Source: Ramlibacter sp. (GTDB lineage Bacteria; Pseudomonadota; Gammaproteobacteria; Burkholderiales; Burkholderiaceae_C). Taken from it: 64,000 nucleotides of DNA. The notes beneath the pieces were generated by a model. It was given only the letters and a program-made list of their open reading frames with translations. It was not told where the DNA came from and did no database searches. Positions 17,346 to 26,035 of the stretch are shown one piece after another. Positions within the stretch are counted from its first letter, which is position 1; every line of letters starts with the position of its first letter. The stretch covers positions 1 through 64,000 of the forward strand of contig JAUYOG010000024.1 in assembly GCA_030695945.1 (NCBI GenBank), read 5' to 3'. The translations under genes and the position numbers were made by a program.

Positions 17346-18724
17346 GCACGGCCCTGATACAAAGAGTGCAGACGCGAAATAACGAGCGAGATCCATCCAT
17401 GTCCCAGCCGCTGCGCCTCATCGAGACTTCGCCCAACCCGCCGGCCAGCGCCGACGTCGTCGTGATCGGCGGCGGCATCATCGGTGTCTTCACCGCCTAC
17501 TACCTGGCCCAGCGCGGGATGTCGGTCGCCGTGATCGAAAAGGGCCGCATCGGCGCCGAGCAATCGAGCCGCAACTGGGGCTGGTGCCGCCAGCAGAACC
17601 GCGATGCCCGCGAATTGCCCATGGCGACGAAGAGCCTGGAGTTGTGGGAGCAGTTCGGCGCCGATTCCGGTGAAGACACGGGCTTCAACCGCCACGGGCT
17701 GCTCTACCTGAGCGATGACGAAGCCCAGATTTCCACTTGGGCCAAATGGCGCGAGTTCGCGATCACCACCGGCGTGACCACGCACATGCTGAGCAGCCGC
17801 GAGGCCTCGGAGCGCGGCCGGGCCACCGGCCGCGCGTGGAAGGGCGGCGTCTTCTCGCCCAGCGATGGCACGGCCGACCCTGCCAAGGCGGCGCCCGCGG
17901 TGGCCGCCGCGCTCATGAAACTCGGCGGCACCGTTCACCAGAACTGCGCCGCGCGCGGCATCGAGCTCGAGGGCGGGCGGGTCAGTGGCGTCGTGACCGA
18001 GGCCGGAACCATCAAGACCCGCACCGCGGTTCTCGCGGGCGGTGCGTGGGCGTCTTCGTTCTGCAACCAGCTCGGCGTGCGGTTCCCGGTCGCCACGGTA
18101 CGCCAATCCATCGTGCGTCTGTCGCCGGTGGAACAGCCCCTGCCTCATGCCCTGGCCGGCCCGAACGTTGCCGTCACCCGGCGCCCCGACGGCCACTACG
18201 TGCTGGCCATCAGCGGCCGTGGGCGGCTTGATCCCACGCCGCAGCTGCTGCGCTTTGCGCCGCATTTCATCCCGATGTTCGCCAAGCGCTGGCGCAACGT
18301 GTTCCCCGGCGGCCTGGAAGGCATGCGCTGGGGCCACGAAACCCGCGCGCGGTGGAAGCTGGACGAAGTCACACCGATGGAACGGGCGCGCATCCTCAAC
18401 CCGAAGCCCGACCCCGCGGGCGTCCGCGAAATCCACCGGCGTGCCCTCGACTTGTTGCCGCCGCTGCGCGAAGCCCGCATCGCGAACACCTGGGCGGGCT
18501 ACATCGACAGCACGCCCGATGGCGTGCCGGGCATCGGCGAAATACCGGATGTGCCCGGTTTCATCCTGGCCGCGGGCTTCTCGGGCCATGGCTTCGGCAT
18601 CGGTCCCGGCGCAGGCCACCTCATCGCCGACCTGGTGTCGGGCGCCAAGCCGATCTTCGATCCGGCGTCTTTCGACCCCGGGCGCTTCAGCCAATCGGCG
18701 TGGGGCAAGGTGGCGGATTTCTAG
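17342..18724 (+). CDS. FAD-dependent amine/amino-acid oxidoreductase (DAO family)
   Basis: The protein has the dinucleotide-binding motif VVVIGGGIIGVFTAYYLAQRG and the stretch SSRNWGWCRQQNRD, common among sarcosine-oxidase- and D-amino-acid-oxidase-like enzymes that oxidise C-N bonds. The C-terminal FAD contact is AAGFSGHGFGIGPGAGHLIADLVSG. ATG 17342 follows AGGAG and overlaps the aldehyde dehydrogenase stop by four bases (460 residues). ATG 17399 would give 441 residues and fits family length equally well, so the start is uncertain. It lies 17 bases before the three-subunit dehydrogenase genes and probably acts on the same or a related substrate. Confidence 0.8.
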   Translation: MSTALIQRVQTRNNERDPSMSQPLRLIETSPNPPASADVVVIGGGIIGVFTAYYLAQRGMSVAVIEKGRIGAEQSSRNWGWCRQQNRDARELPMATKSLELWEQFGADSGEDTGFNRHGLLYLSDDEAQISTWAKWREFAITTGVTTHMLSSREASERGRATGRAWKGGVFSPSDGTADPAKAAPAVAAALMKLGGTVHQNCAARGIELEGGRVSGVVTEAGTIKTRTAVLAGGAWASSFCNQLGVRFPVATVRQSIVRLSPVEQPLPHALAGPNVAVTRRPDGHYVLAISGRGRLDPTPQLLRFAPHFIPMFAKRWRNVFPGGLEGMRWGHETRARWKLDEVTPMERARILNPKPDPAGVREIHRRALDLLPPLREARIANTWAGYIDSTPDGVPGIGEIPDVPGFILAAGFSGHGFGIGPGAGHLIADLVSGAKPIFDPASFDPGRFSQSAWGKVADF

Positions 18725-18741
18725 CCGCGCCGCGCAACCCC

Positions 18742-19884
18742 ATGTCTTCCCGCGATGTGATCGTGATTGGTGGCGGTCTGGTCGGGACCGCGGTGGCCTA
18801 TGGCCTGGCGCAAGCAGGCAAGAACATCACGGTCCTGGATGAAGGCGACGATGCGTTTCCCGCATCACGCGGGAACTTCGGCCTGATCTGGGTCCACGGC
18901 AAGGGCCGCGGCATTCCCCACTATGCCCGCTGGACCCGGGAATCCGCGCGGCAGTGGCCCGCGCTGGCCGCCCATCTTCAGGCCGAAACCGGCATCGATG
19001 TCCAGGCCAGGCAGACCGGCGCCTTCTTCCTGTGCTTTTCCAATGCCGAACTCGAGGCGCGCCGAGAGCGGCTTGCCGCCGTGCGCGATGAAGTAGGCGG
19101 CGACTACCCGTACGAGATCCTGGACCGCGCGGCCCTGCTGCGGCGATTGCCCCATATCGGACCGACGGTGATCGGCGCCAGCTACTCGCCGATGGACGGT
19201 CACGTCAATCCACTCAAGCTGCTGCGCGCCCTGCACACCGCGTGCACCCAGCGAGGCGTGACGCTCAAGACGGGCCACGGGGTGCAGCGCATCACGCACG
19301 CAGACGGTGTGTTCACGGCGCACAGCGGCGGCCAGCAGTTTCGCGCGCCCAAGCTGGTGCTGGCGGCGGGGCTGGGCAATGCAGGCCTGGCCGCGCAAGT
19401 GGGCCTGCATGCGCCGGTGCGGCCGAATCGCGGGCAATTGATCGTCACCGAGCGCACCGAAAGGATCCTCGACCATCCCACGGGCCATATCCGGCAGACC
19501 GACGAGGGCGGCATCCAGATTGGGGAATCCATGGAAGATGCGGGATTTGACGACAGCACGACGAACAGCACCTTGGCCGAGCTCGCGCGCCGCGCCGTCG
19601 CGAGTTTTCCCGTGATCGGCCAGCTCAACGTGGTCCGGGTATGGGGCGCGTTGCGGGTGATGACGCCCGACGGTTATCCGATCTACCAGGAATCGAAATC
19701 CTGCCCGGGCGCCTACGTCGTCACGTGCCACAGCGGCGTCACCCTCGCCGCGGCCCATGCCTTTCGGATCGCCCCGTGGATCAACGGCGCAGCCGCGCCC
19801 GACGAGCTGGACGCCTTCCGGGGCGAGCGCTTTCCCGCCACCGCCCCTGCGACACAGGCCTTGGATCACCACCATGCTCACTGA
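18742..19884 (+). CDS. FAD subunit (beta) of a heteromeric amine dehydrogenase
   Basis: The 380-residue flavoprotein begins VIVIGGGLVGTAVAYGLAQAG and ends with VTCHSGVTLAAAHAF, as in catalytic beta subunits such as LhpB (D-hydroxyproline dehydrogenase), OoxB (octopine oxidase) and HcnC. Together with the two following genes (2Fe-2S gamma subunit and FAD/2Fe-2S alpha subunit) it forms the usual three-part membrane-linked amine dehydrogenase that feeds electrons to the respiratory chain. It overlaps the gamma gene by 11 bases. Opine oxidase, D-hydroxyproline dehydrogenase and cyanide synthase share this plan. No hydroxyproline epimerase or hcn context is visible, so the substrate remains open. 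Confidence 0.82.
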   Translation: MSSRDVIVIGGGLVGTAVAYGLAQAGKNITVLDEGDDAFPASRGNFGLIWVHGKGRGIPHYARWTRESARQWPALAAHLQAETGIDVQARQTGAFFLCFSNAELEARRERLAAVRDEVGGDYPYEILDRAALLRRLPHIGPTVIGASYSPMDGHVNPLKLLRALHTACTQRGVTLKTGHGVQRITHADGVFTAHSGGQQFRAPKLVLAAGLGNAGLAAQVGLHAPVRPNRGQLIVTERTERILDHPTGHIRQTDEGGIQIGESMEDAGFDDSTTNSTLAELARRAVASFPVIGQLNVVRVWGALRVMTPDGYPIYQESKSCPGAYVVTCHSGVTLAAAHAFRIAPWINGAAAPDELDAFRGERFPATAPATQALDHHHAH

Positions 19885-20182
19885 ACCGCTCTTTCGCCCG
19901 ATCTCGGCCGGCACCGATGGCTTCATCAGCGTCGAGTTCAACGGTCGTCCCCTGACGGTGCCGGGCCAAGGCTCGGTGGCTGCCGCCTTGCTGGCCGCCG
20001 GTGTGTCGCGCTTCCGGTCCACGCCTGTGTCCGGTGCGCCGCGTGCCCCCTACTGCATGATGGGGGTTTGCTTCGAATGCCTGCTGGAAATCGACGGCGT
20101 GGCGAACGCCCAAGCCTGCCTTGTCACGGTGCAGCCGGGCATGAAGATCCGTTCGCAGGAAGGCGCGCGCCATGCAGCTTGA
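19874..20182 (+). CDS. (2Fe-2S)-binding small subunit (gamma) of amine dehydrogenase
   Basis: A 102-residue protein with the ferredoxin-like arrangement Cys61-MMGV-Cys66-FE-Cys69 and Cys82, which binds one [2Fe-2S] cluster. Its size and motif fit HcnA/LhpF-type gamma subunits and the N-terminus of sarcosine oxidase alpha. The gene overlaps both neighbours (11 bases on each side), so all three subunits are likely made in a fixed ratio. It is short and easily missed by gene finders. Confidence 0.85.
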   Translation: MLTEPLFRPISAGTDGFISVEFNGRPLTVPGQGSVAAALLAAGVSRFRSTPVSGAPRAPYCMMGVCFECLLEIDGVANAQACLVTVQPGMKIRSQEGARHAA

Positions 20183-21563
20183 CGCGCAAGACGTCGACGC
20201 GGCAGACGTCGCGGTGATCGGCGCGGGCCCGGCGGGTCTGGCAGCGGCGGCCGCCGCGGCCGAACAGGGGCTGTCGGTCGCACTGCTCGACGAGCAGGCG
20301 CATCCCGGCGGCCAGATCTACCGCGACGTCACGCGCGCCGGGGCGGATCGGCTGCAGGTGCTCGGCAACGACTATGCCGCCGGCCGGGCACTGGTCGAGC
20401 GCTTCGCGCAATCGGCGGCGCGGCACGTGGGTGGTGCAGCCGTCTGGAACGTCACCCGCGATCGCGTCATTCACTACTTGAAGGATGGGCGATCCCGGTC
20501 CATCGCGGCCAGCCAGATCATCCTGTGCACCGGCGCGATGGAGCGGCCGTTTCCCATTCCGGGCTGGACGCTGCCCGGCGTGATGACAGCCGGCGCGGCG
20601 CAGATCCTTCTCAAGAGCGCCGGAATCGCGCCGTCGCAGCCGGCCGTGCTGGCGGGCTGCGGACCCTTGCTGTACCTGCTGGCCTGGCAGTACTTGCGGG
20701 CCGGTGTGCGCATAGCCGCCATCGTCGACACCACGCAGCGCGGCGACTACCTGCGGGCCCTGCGCCACATCGCAGGCGCCCTGGCGGGATGGCGCGATGT
20801 GAAGAAAGGCCTGGGCCTGATCCGCAGCATTCGCAGCGCCGGCATCCCCTTCTACCGGGGTGCCACCGAGCTCGCGGTGGAAGGCGGCGAACGCGCCACG
20901 GCCCTCTGCTTTCGTGTTGGGGCCGCGTCGCACCGTATCCCGACCGACCTCGTGCTGCTGCATCAAGGCGTGGTGCCTAACAACCAGATCACGGCGTCGC
21001 TGCGCCTGCCGCACCATTGGGACGAGCCGCAGCTGTGCTGGTTGCCGCAGGCCGATGCCTGGGGCCGCCTCGCGCTGGATGGCTTCCTGATCGCCGGCGA
21101 CGGGCGGGGCATCGCCGGCGGCGCCGCAGCGGCCTTGCAGGGACAGCTCGCCGGACTGGCCGCGGCGCACGACGCTGGGCGCTTGTCCGAACTCAAACGC
21201 GACCGCCAGGCGAAGCCGCTGCGCTCGGCGCTGCGTCGGCAGCTGCACATCCGGCCTTTCCTCGATACGCTTTACCGCCCCAAGATCGAGCACCGCGTGC
21301 CGGCCGACGACGTGATCGCCTGCCGCTGCGAGGAAGTCTCGGCCGGCGAGCTGCGCCGGATGGTCGCGCTCGGCTGCACGGGGCCGAGCCAGACCAAAGC
21401 CTTCTCGCGCTGCGGCATGGGCCCCTGCCAGGGCCGCCTTTGCGGCCTCACGGTCACCGAGGTCATCGCGCAGGCGCGTGGCGTCTCACCGGCCGAGGTC
21501 GGCCACTACCGGATCCGCCCTCCCCTCAAGCCGATCCAGCTGCAAGAGCTGGCCGCGCTTTGA
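20172..21563 (+). CDS. FAD/[2Fe-2S] subunit (alpha) of amine dehydrogenase, BFD-like domain
   Basis: The 463-residue protein has an N-terminal pyridine-nucleotide-disulphide-type fold (VAVIGAGPAGLAAAAAAAEQG; second nucleotide site around VLAGCGPLLYLLAWQYL). A C-terminal BFD-like iron-sulfur domain follows: CRCEEVS (Cys384, Cys386) and CGMGPCQGRLC (Cys414, Cys419, Cys424). This is the plan of LhpE/OoxA/HcnB. It passes electrons from the beta-subunit flavin, via iron-sulfur centres, to the quinone pool. The stop is followed by a 36-base gap and the broken racemase gene. Confidence 0.83.
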   Translation: MQLDAQDVDAADVAVIGAGPAGLAAAAAAAEQGLSVALLDEQAHPGGQIYRDVTRAGADRLQVLGNDYAAGRALVERFAQSAARHVGGAAVWNVTRDRVIHYLKDGRSRSIAASQIILCTGAMERPFPIPGWTLPGVMTAGAAQILLKSAGIAPSQPAVLAGCGPLLYLLAWQYLRAGVRIAAIVDTTQRGDYLRALRHIAGALAGWRDVKKGLGLIRSIRSAGIPFYRGATELAVEGGERATALCFRVGAASHRIPTDLVLLHQGVVPNNQITASLRLPHHWDEPQLCWLPQADAWGRLALDGFLIAGDGRGIAGGAAAALQGQLAGLAAAHDAGRLSELKRDRQAKPLRSALRRQLHIRPFLDTLYRPKIEHRVPADDVIACRCEEVSAGELRRMVALGCTGPSQTKAFSRCGMGPCQGRLCGLTVTEVIAQARGVSPAEVGHYRIRPPLKPIQLQELAAL

Positions 21564-21599
21564 TTCCGTTTTCTTTCAACACAGACCCGAAGGGCTTCC

Positions 21600-22261
21600 A
21601 TGATCCGGCGCATTGCCTTCATCCATACGGTCGCGATGCTGGTCGAGCGTTTCCGTCCGCGCTTCCAGTCGGAACTGCCCCAGGCCGACTGCTTTCACAT
21701 GCTGGACGAAAGTGTCCTGCAGGATCTGATCCGGCAAGGTCCTTCCAGCGGCATCACGCGCCGCATCGTCACACTCTCACAAGTGGCGGCCGATGCGGGT
21801 GCCGAGCTGATCGTTTTCACGTGCTCGTCGACCTCGCCGGCCATCGATACCGCGCGCCAGACGGTGAGTGTGCCGATCCTCAAGATCGACGATCCCCTCT
21901 ACGCGCGCGTGGCAAGCGCGCCGGGCGCGTCGGGCTGATCTGCACGACCTCGTCGACGGTCGCACCGAGCCGGGCACTGCTGGCTGCGCACGCGCAGAGC
22001 GCCGGCCGGGATATCCCGGCGGAGAGCGTCCTGTGCGGGGCGGCATTCGAAGCCCTGGCCAGTGGACAGCGTGACCTGCACGATCGCCTCGTGTGCGAGG
22101 CTGCGGCAGAGTTGGCGCCACGCGTCGATCGCATCGTCCTGGCGCAAGCCTCGCTGGCGCACCTGGGCGAACCGCTCGCCGACCAACTGGGGTTGCCGGT
22201 GTTCGCGAGCCCGGAACTGTTGGTGCAGGAGGTGGTCGCCCGGGTCCGGGATTCGGCCTGA
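21600..22261 (+). pseudogene. Aspartate/glutamate racemase family protein, frameshifted
   Basis: The first part reads MIRRIAFIHTVAMLVERF through LIVFTCSSTSPAIDTARQ to VPILKIDDPLYARV. The second part, in another frame, reads AGRVGLICTTSSTVAPSR, LCGAAFEALASGQRDLHD and LVLAQASLAHL-type sequence (seen as RIVLAQASLAHLGEPLA). Together they make a normal racemase of about 220 residues with both catalytic cysteine regions (FTCSSTS and the later alanine/cysteine site). The frame changes by one base between about 21905 and 21930 in a GC-rich stretch. This may be a true mutation or a base-calling error. If functional it would interconvert amino-acid enantiomers for the adjacent dehydrogenase. Confidence 0.75.
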
Positions 22262-22355
22262 TGCTCTAGCGAGCGTGCCGCGAACGCGGCGCCGGCAAAA
22301 CCAGGGCCATGCAAAGTTCTGGCAAGCGGGCTGATTGAAACGGATTCCACTTGCA

Positions 22356-22371
22356 CCGCATGTGAATGCGG
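22356..22371. promoter_or_regulatory. Inverted repeat CCGCAT-GTGA-ATGCGG before HAD/kinase/aminotransferase genes
   Basis: Six-base perfect arms, 59 bases before the HAD start at 22430, in the only sizeable gap (168 bases) in this part of the plus strand. It is a plausible operator for the four-gene unit that ends with an Lrp-type regulator. Confidence 0.45.
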
Positions 22372-22429
22372 CATTTCCCGAGCCGGGGGATTCATAGACT
22401 TATATCCACCTCAACAAGTGGATCCCCCC

Positions 22430-23095
22430 ATGGCATTCAAACCCAAATTCATCAGCTTTGACTGTTACGGCACGCTCATCAACTTCGAGATGGGTCCGGC
22501 CGCAAACCGCCTGTTCAAGGACCGCGTTCCGGCCGACCGCATGCCTGCTTTCCTCGACAGCTTTCGAGCCTATCGACTCGACGAAGTCTTGGGCGAGTGG
22601 AAGCCCTTCTTCGATGTCGTGGAGAACTCGATCCAGCGGGCATGCAAGGCGCACGGCATCGACTACAGGCCGTCGGACGCCATCGCGCTGTACGACGCCA
22701 TCCCGACGTGGCAACCACATCCGAACGTGGTCGAGGTGCTCGAGGCGATTGCCCCGCATATCCCGCTGGTGATCTTGTCGAACTCGATGGTCGACCTGAT
22801 TCCGGCGAGCGTCGCGCATCTCAAGGCGAAATTCCACGCGGTCTATACCGCCGAGGAGGCGCGCGCGTACAAGCCGCGGATGCAGACGTTCGAATACATG
22901 TTCGATCAACTCGGGTGCGCGCCCCAACAAATGATGCACGTCTCGTCGAGCTTTCGGTACGACCTGATGACGGCTTCCGACCTGGGCTTCATGGCCAAGG
23001 CGTTCATCGATCGCGGCCACGAACCGACCTCCGGCAACTACGGTGTCAGCAGGTTGACCGACGTTCGCCAACTTCCTGGTCTGCTCGGCTTGTGA
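22430..23095 (+). CDS. HAD-superfamily hydrolase, haloacid-dehalogenase type II-like; paralogue 2
   Basis: A 221-residue relative of the protein at 12184. It has FDCYGTLINFEMG with the nucleophile Asp, LVILSNSMVDL, AYKPRMQTFEYMFDQLGCAP and MHVSSSFRYDLMTASDLG. ATG 22430 (MAFKPKFISFDCYGTL) is taken by alignment with the paralogues; a GTG lies at 22418. The stop overlaps the start of the kinase gene by one base (TGATG). Next to a kinase and a phospholyase-like enzyme, a role in handling a phosphorylated or halogenated intermediate is possible but not shown. Confidence 0.8.
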   Translation: MAFKPKFISFDCYGTLINFEMGPAANRLFKDRVPADRMPAFLDSFRAYRLDEVLGEWKPFFDVVENSIQRACKAHGIDYRPSDAIALYDAIPTWQPHPNVVEVLEAIAPHIPLVILSNSMVDLIPASVAHLKAKFHAVYTAEEARAYKPRMQTFEYMFDQLGCAPQQMMHVSSSFRYDLMTASDLGFMAKAFIDRGHEPTSGNYGVSRLTDVRQLPGLLGL

Positions 23096-24144
23096 TGGAT
23101 GCAACAGCCGCGCTCAGCACCAGCGTGCCCAACCTCTCGCCCGAATCGGTGAGAGCGTTGGCTCGTCGGCTCTACGGCATCGACGGCAGCGTCCTGGCGC
23201 TCGCCGGCGAGCGTGACCAGAACTGCCGCGTGGAAACAGCTGACGGCAGCCGATACGTCTTCAAGATCAGCAACCCATCCGAGCCGGCGTCGGTCGTCGA
23301 TTTTCAAATCGCAGCGCTCGACCACATCGCCCAGGCATCGCCGGAACTGCCGGTGCCGCGCGTTGTGCGGACACTGGAAGGACGCACACACGACACGATC
23401 GCGCTGGGGGGCGGCGTGCACACACGCGTGCGGATGCTGACCTATCTGGACGGCATCCAGATCCGTGAAACCGCACGTACCGCTGCACAGCGGCGGGCCA
23501 TGGGCACCGGGCTCGCCGAATTGAACCGCGCACTGCACGGCTTCGCACATCCGGGCGCGGCACACGACTTGCTGTGGAACGTTTCCGCCGCGCACCGGCT
23601 GGCAGCCAAGCTCGATGCGATCGTCGACGACGGGCGCCGCGCGCTGGCCGGCAAGTTCATGGCGCGCTTCATAGCCGACGTGCTGCCCCGCCTCGCGTCG
23701 CTGCGGTCGCAGGTGATCCACAACGACTACCACCTCTACAACGTGCTGGTCGCACCCGACGACCATGCGCGCATCGTGGGGATCATCGACTTCGGCGACA
23801 TGCTGCACGCCCCGCTGGTCGGTGAAGTCGCGACGGCCGCCGCCTTCCACATGGCCGGCAGCGCCGATCCTTTCGAGGGGCCAGCCCAGTTCGTGGCCGC
23901 CTATCACGCGACCCTGCCGCTCACCGACGTCGAACAGGAGATCGTTGCCGATCTCATGGCGACACGCCATCTCATCACGGCGCTGATCTCGGAGTGGCGC
24001 GCCGCGCGCTACCCCGAGAACCGGGCCTACATCATGCGTCACAACCCCGCAGCCTGGGAAGCCTTGTCCCAGATGGCGGACCTCTCCCGCAATACCGCAC
24101 GCGACCGGCTGCTGGCCGGCGTACAAACCGGAGCCTATCAATGA
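23095..24144 (+). CDS. Aminoglycoside-phosphotransferase-fold kinase (hydroxylysine-kinase-like)
   Basis: The 349-residue protein has the APH/choline-kinase fold. It has a nucleotide-binding lysine in YVFKISN (Lys57), the catalytic loop HNDYHLYNVL (Asp211, Asn216) and the metal site IIDFGDM (Asp232). The next gene encodes a class-III aminotransferase of the phospholyase type. In animals and some bacteria this pair makes up hydroxylysine kinase plus phosphohydroxylysine lyase, or an ethanolamine-phosphate route. A kinase for a small hydroxylated amine is therefore the best guess. It is coupled to the following gene by an ATGA overlap. Antibiotic resistance is unlikely in this metabolic setting. 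Confidence 0.72.
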   Translation: MDATAALSTSVPNLSPESVRALARRLYGIDGSVLALAGERDQNCRVETADGSRYVFKISNPSEPASVVDFQIAALDHIAQASPELPVPRVVRTLEGRTHDTIALGGGVHTRVRMLTYLDGIQIRETARTAAQRRAMGTGLAELNRALHGFAHPGAAHDLLWNVSAAHRLAAKLDAIVDDGRRALAGKFMARFIADVLPRLASLRSQVIHNDYHLYNVLVAPDDHARIVGIIDFGDMLHAPLVGEVATAAAFHMAGSADPFEGPAQFVAAYHATLPLTDVEQEIVADLMATRHLITALISEWRAARYPENRAYIMRHNPAAWEALSQMADLSRNTARDRLLAGVQTGAYQ

Positions 24145-25493
24145 AAACCACAACCGACCTCAACATGGTCAATGCCTATATCCCCGGCCGCGCCGATGTG
24201 GGCCCCGCCACCGCGGCGATGATCGCGCGACGCGACGCCTTGCTCGGACCGGCCTACCGCCTGATGTATGAACGGCCGCTTCACATCGTGCGGGGCGAAG
24301 GCGCCTGGCTCATCGACCCGGAAGGCCGCCGCTACCTGGACGCCTACAACAACGTCACCTCGCTCGGGCATTGCCATCCGGCGGTGACCGAGGCGATCTG
24401 CCGGCAGGTGCAGACGCTGGCGACCAATACGCGCTATCTCCACGACACGATCCTCGAACTGGCCGAACGCCTGCTGGCGAGCGTGCCAGGGACCGAGCTT
24501 GCCCACCTGATGCTGACCTGCACGGGCAGCGAGGCCAATGACCTCGCCTATCGCATCGCAAAGGTCCGCACCGGTGGCACCGGGGTGATCGTGACCGACA
24601 CCGCGTACCACGGCATCACCGACGCGGTGTCGAAGTTCTCACCGTCGCTGGGTGTGACCGTCGATCTTGGCGCGCATGTGCGCCTGGTTCCGGCTCCGCG
24701 CCTCTATCACGCCGAGGGTTCCGGCCTTTCCGAGCGCTTCACCCGCGACGTCCAGGCGGCGATCGCCGATCTTCAGCGGCATGGCATCAAGCCGGCCGCG
24801 CTGATTGTCGATTCGCTGTTCACCAGTGACGGCATCCTCCCTGGACCAGCGGGCTTCCTGAAGGGCGCGGTCGACGCGATCAAGCGGGCCGGCGGCCTGT
24901 TCATCGCCGACGAGGTCCAGCCCGGCTTCGGCCGCACCGGTGAGCATCTTTGGGGTTACCAGCGGCATGATGTGATGCCCGACATCGTCACCATGGGCAA
25001 ACCGATGGGTAACGGCCAACCGATCGCGGGATTGTTGGCGACCGCTGACGCTCTGGCGGAATTCGGGAAGCACTCGCGCTACTTCAACACCTTTGCGGGC
25101 AATACCGTCTCCTGCGCGGCGGCGCTGGCGGTGTTGGACACCATCGAGCGGGACCGGCTGGTGCAGCATGCCGCCAAGGTGGGGAAGATCCTGCACGACG
25201 GCATCGCCGACCTTGCCGGCCGGCACGAGGCTATCGGCGATGTGCGCGGCGCAGGCCTTTTTGTCGGGGTCGAACTCGTCACCGACCGGGCATCGCGAAC
25301 GCCGGATCGCAGCCTGACGAGCCAGGTGGTCAACCGGATGCGCGACAAGGGCGTGTTGATCAGCGCCTGTGCGATGGGACACAATGTGCTCAAGATCCGA
25401 CCGCCGCTGGTGCTGTCAGCGGATCAGGCAGGCATGGTCATCCAGGCGCTCGACGAGTCCCTCAGCGAAGCGCGGACGGCCGGCGCGCACTAG
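24141..25493 (+). CDS. Class-III PLP aminotransferase, phospholyase-like (AGXT2L type)
   Basis: The 450-residue enzyme carries Asp257 (ADEVQPGFGRTG) and the PLP lysine Lys287 in TMGKPMGNGQPIAG. The sequence around the lysine, and ATNTRYLHDTILELAERL near residues 94-111, match ethanolamine-phosphate and phosphohydroxylysine phospholyases more closely than ordinary omega-aminotransferases. Such enzymes remove phosphate and ammonia to leave an aldehyde. The upstream kinase would supply the phosphorylated substrate. A true transaminase (4-aminobutyrate type) remains possible. Confidence 0.78.
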   Translation: MKTTTDLNMVNAYIPGRADVGPATAAMIARRDALLGPAYRLMYERPLHIVRGEGAWLIDPEGRRYLDAYNNVTSLGHCHPAVTEAICRQVQTLATNTRYLHDTILELAERLLASVPGTELAHLMLTCTGSEANDLAYRIAKVRTGGTGVIVTDTAYHGITDAVSKFSPSLGVTVDLGAHVRLVPAPRLYHAEGSGLSERFTRDVQAAIADLQRHGIKPAALIVDSLFTSDGILPGPAGFLKGAVDAIKRAGGLFIADEVQPGFGRTGEHLWGYQRHDVMPDIVTMGKPMGNGQPIAGLLATADALAEFGKHSRYFNTFAGNTVSCAAALAVLDTIERDRLVQHAAKVGKILHDGIADLAGRHEAIGDVRGAGLFVGVELVTDRASRTPDRSLTSQVVNRMRDKGVLISACAMGHNVLKIRPPLVLSADQAGMVIQALDESLSEARTAGAH

Positions 25494-25525
25494 CGCCGAT
25501 CGATATCCGGCGCTAACATCCGACC

Positions 25526-26026
25526 ATGTGCCCGGCAGTGTCCCTCGACCGCTTCGACCTCAAGATTCTCGCGCACCTCGAGCGCGAGGGCCGCTGTTCG
25601 AATGTCGAGTTGGCCGATGCCGTCGGCCTGAGCCAGAGCCCGTGCCTCGTACGCACGAAACGGCTGCAGGAACTCGGCGTGATTCGCGGCTATGGCGCTG
25701 ACATCGCACTGGAGAAGCTGGGTAACCACGTGACCGTTTTTTCCGAGGTGACGATCAGCAGCCATCGGCCTCCCGACTTCCGCAAGTTCGAAGAGGCCGT
25801 TGATGGGCACCGCGAAATCGTGGAGTGGTTCAACGTCAGTGGCGGCTACGACTATTTGTTGAAAATCGTGGCGCCGAGTGTTGCCCATTTTCAGGAGCTG
25901 ATGGAGCGCCTGCTGCAAGACGATGTCGGCATCGAGAAGTTCACGAGCCGGATCGTTTTGCGCCAGTCATCGGGCAAGCGCAGGTATCCACTCAATCTCA
26001 TCGCGGCGCAGCGGGATCGGGCCTGA
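25526..26026 (+). CDS. Lrp/AsnC-family transcriptional regulator
   Basis: A 166-residue protein with an N-terminal winged helix-turn-helix (LDRFDLKILAHLEREGR, then VGLSQSPCLVRTKRLQELGVI) and a RAM effector domain (VSGGYDYLLKIVAPSVAHF). It lies 32 bases after the aminotransferase gene. It probably controls the kinase/aminotransferase unit in response to an amino acid, with the inverted repeat at 22356 as one possible target. It converges with the Bug gene that ends at 26036. Confidence 0.87.
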   Translation: MCPAVSLDRFDLKILAHLEREGRCSNVELADAVGLSQSPCLVRTKRLQELGVIRGYGADIALEKLGNHVTVFSEVTISSHRPPDFRKFEEAVDGHREIVEWFNVSGGYDYLLKIVAPSVAHFQELMERLLQDDVGIEKFTSRIVLRQSSGKRRYPLNLIAAQRDRA

Positions 26027-26035
26027 TGTCCATGC

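Noticed and set aside
15941-18724. A single very long plus-strand open frame spanning two genes
   Set aside because: The first half is an Arg/Gly/Pro-rich shadow of the aldehyde dehydrogenase in another frame. Only the part from 17342 or 17399 is a real flavoprotein.
18742-21563. Hydrogen cyanide synthase operon (hcnABC)
   Set aside because: The three-subunit plan is shared, but the gene order (beta, gamma, alpha) and the catabolic neighbours fit opine or hydroxyproline dehydrogenases better.
23095-24144. Aminoglycoside-resistance gene
   Set aside because: The APH fold is shared by many metabolic kinases. Coupling to a phospholyase-like enzyme and an Lrp gene makes a metabolic role far more likely.
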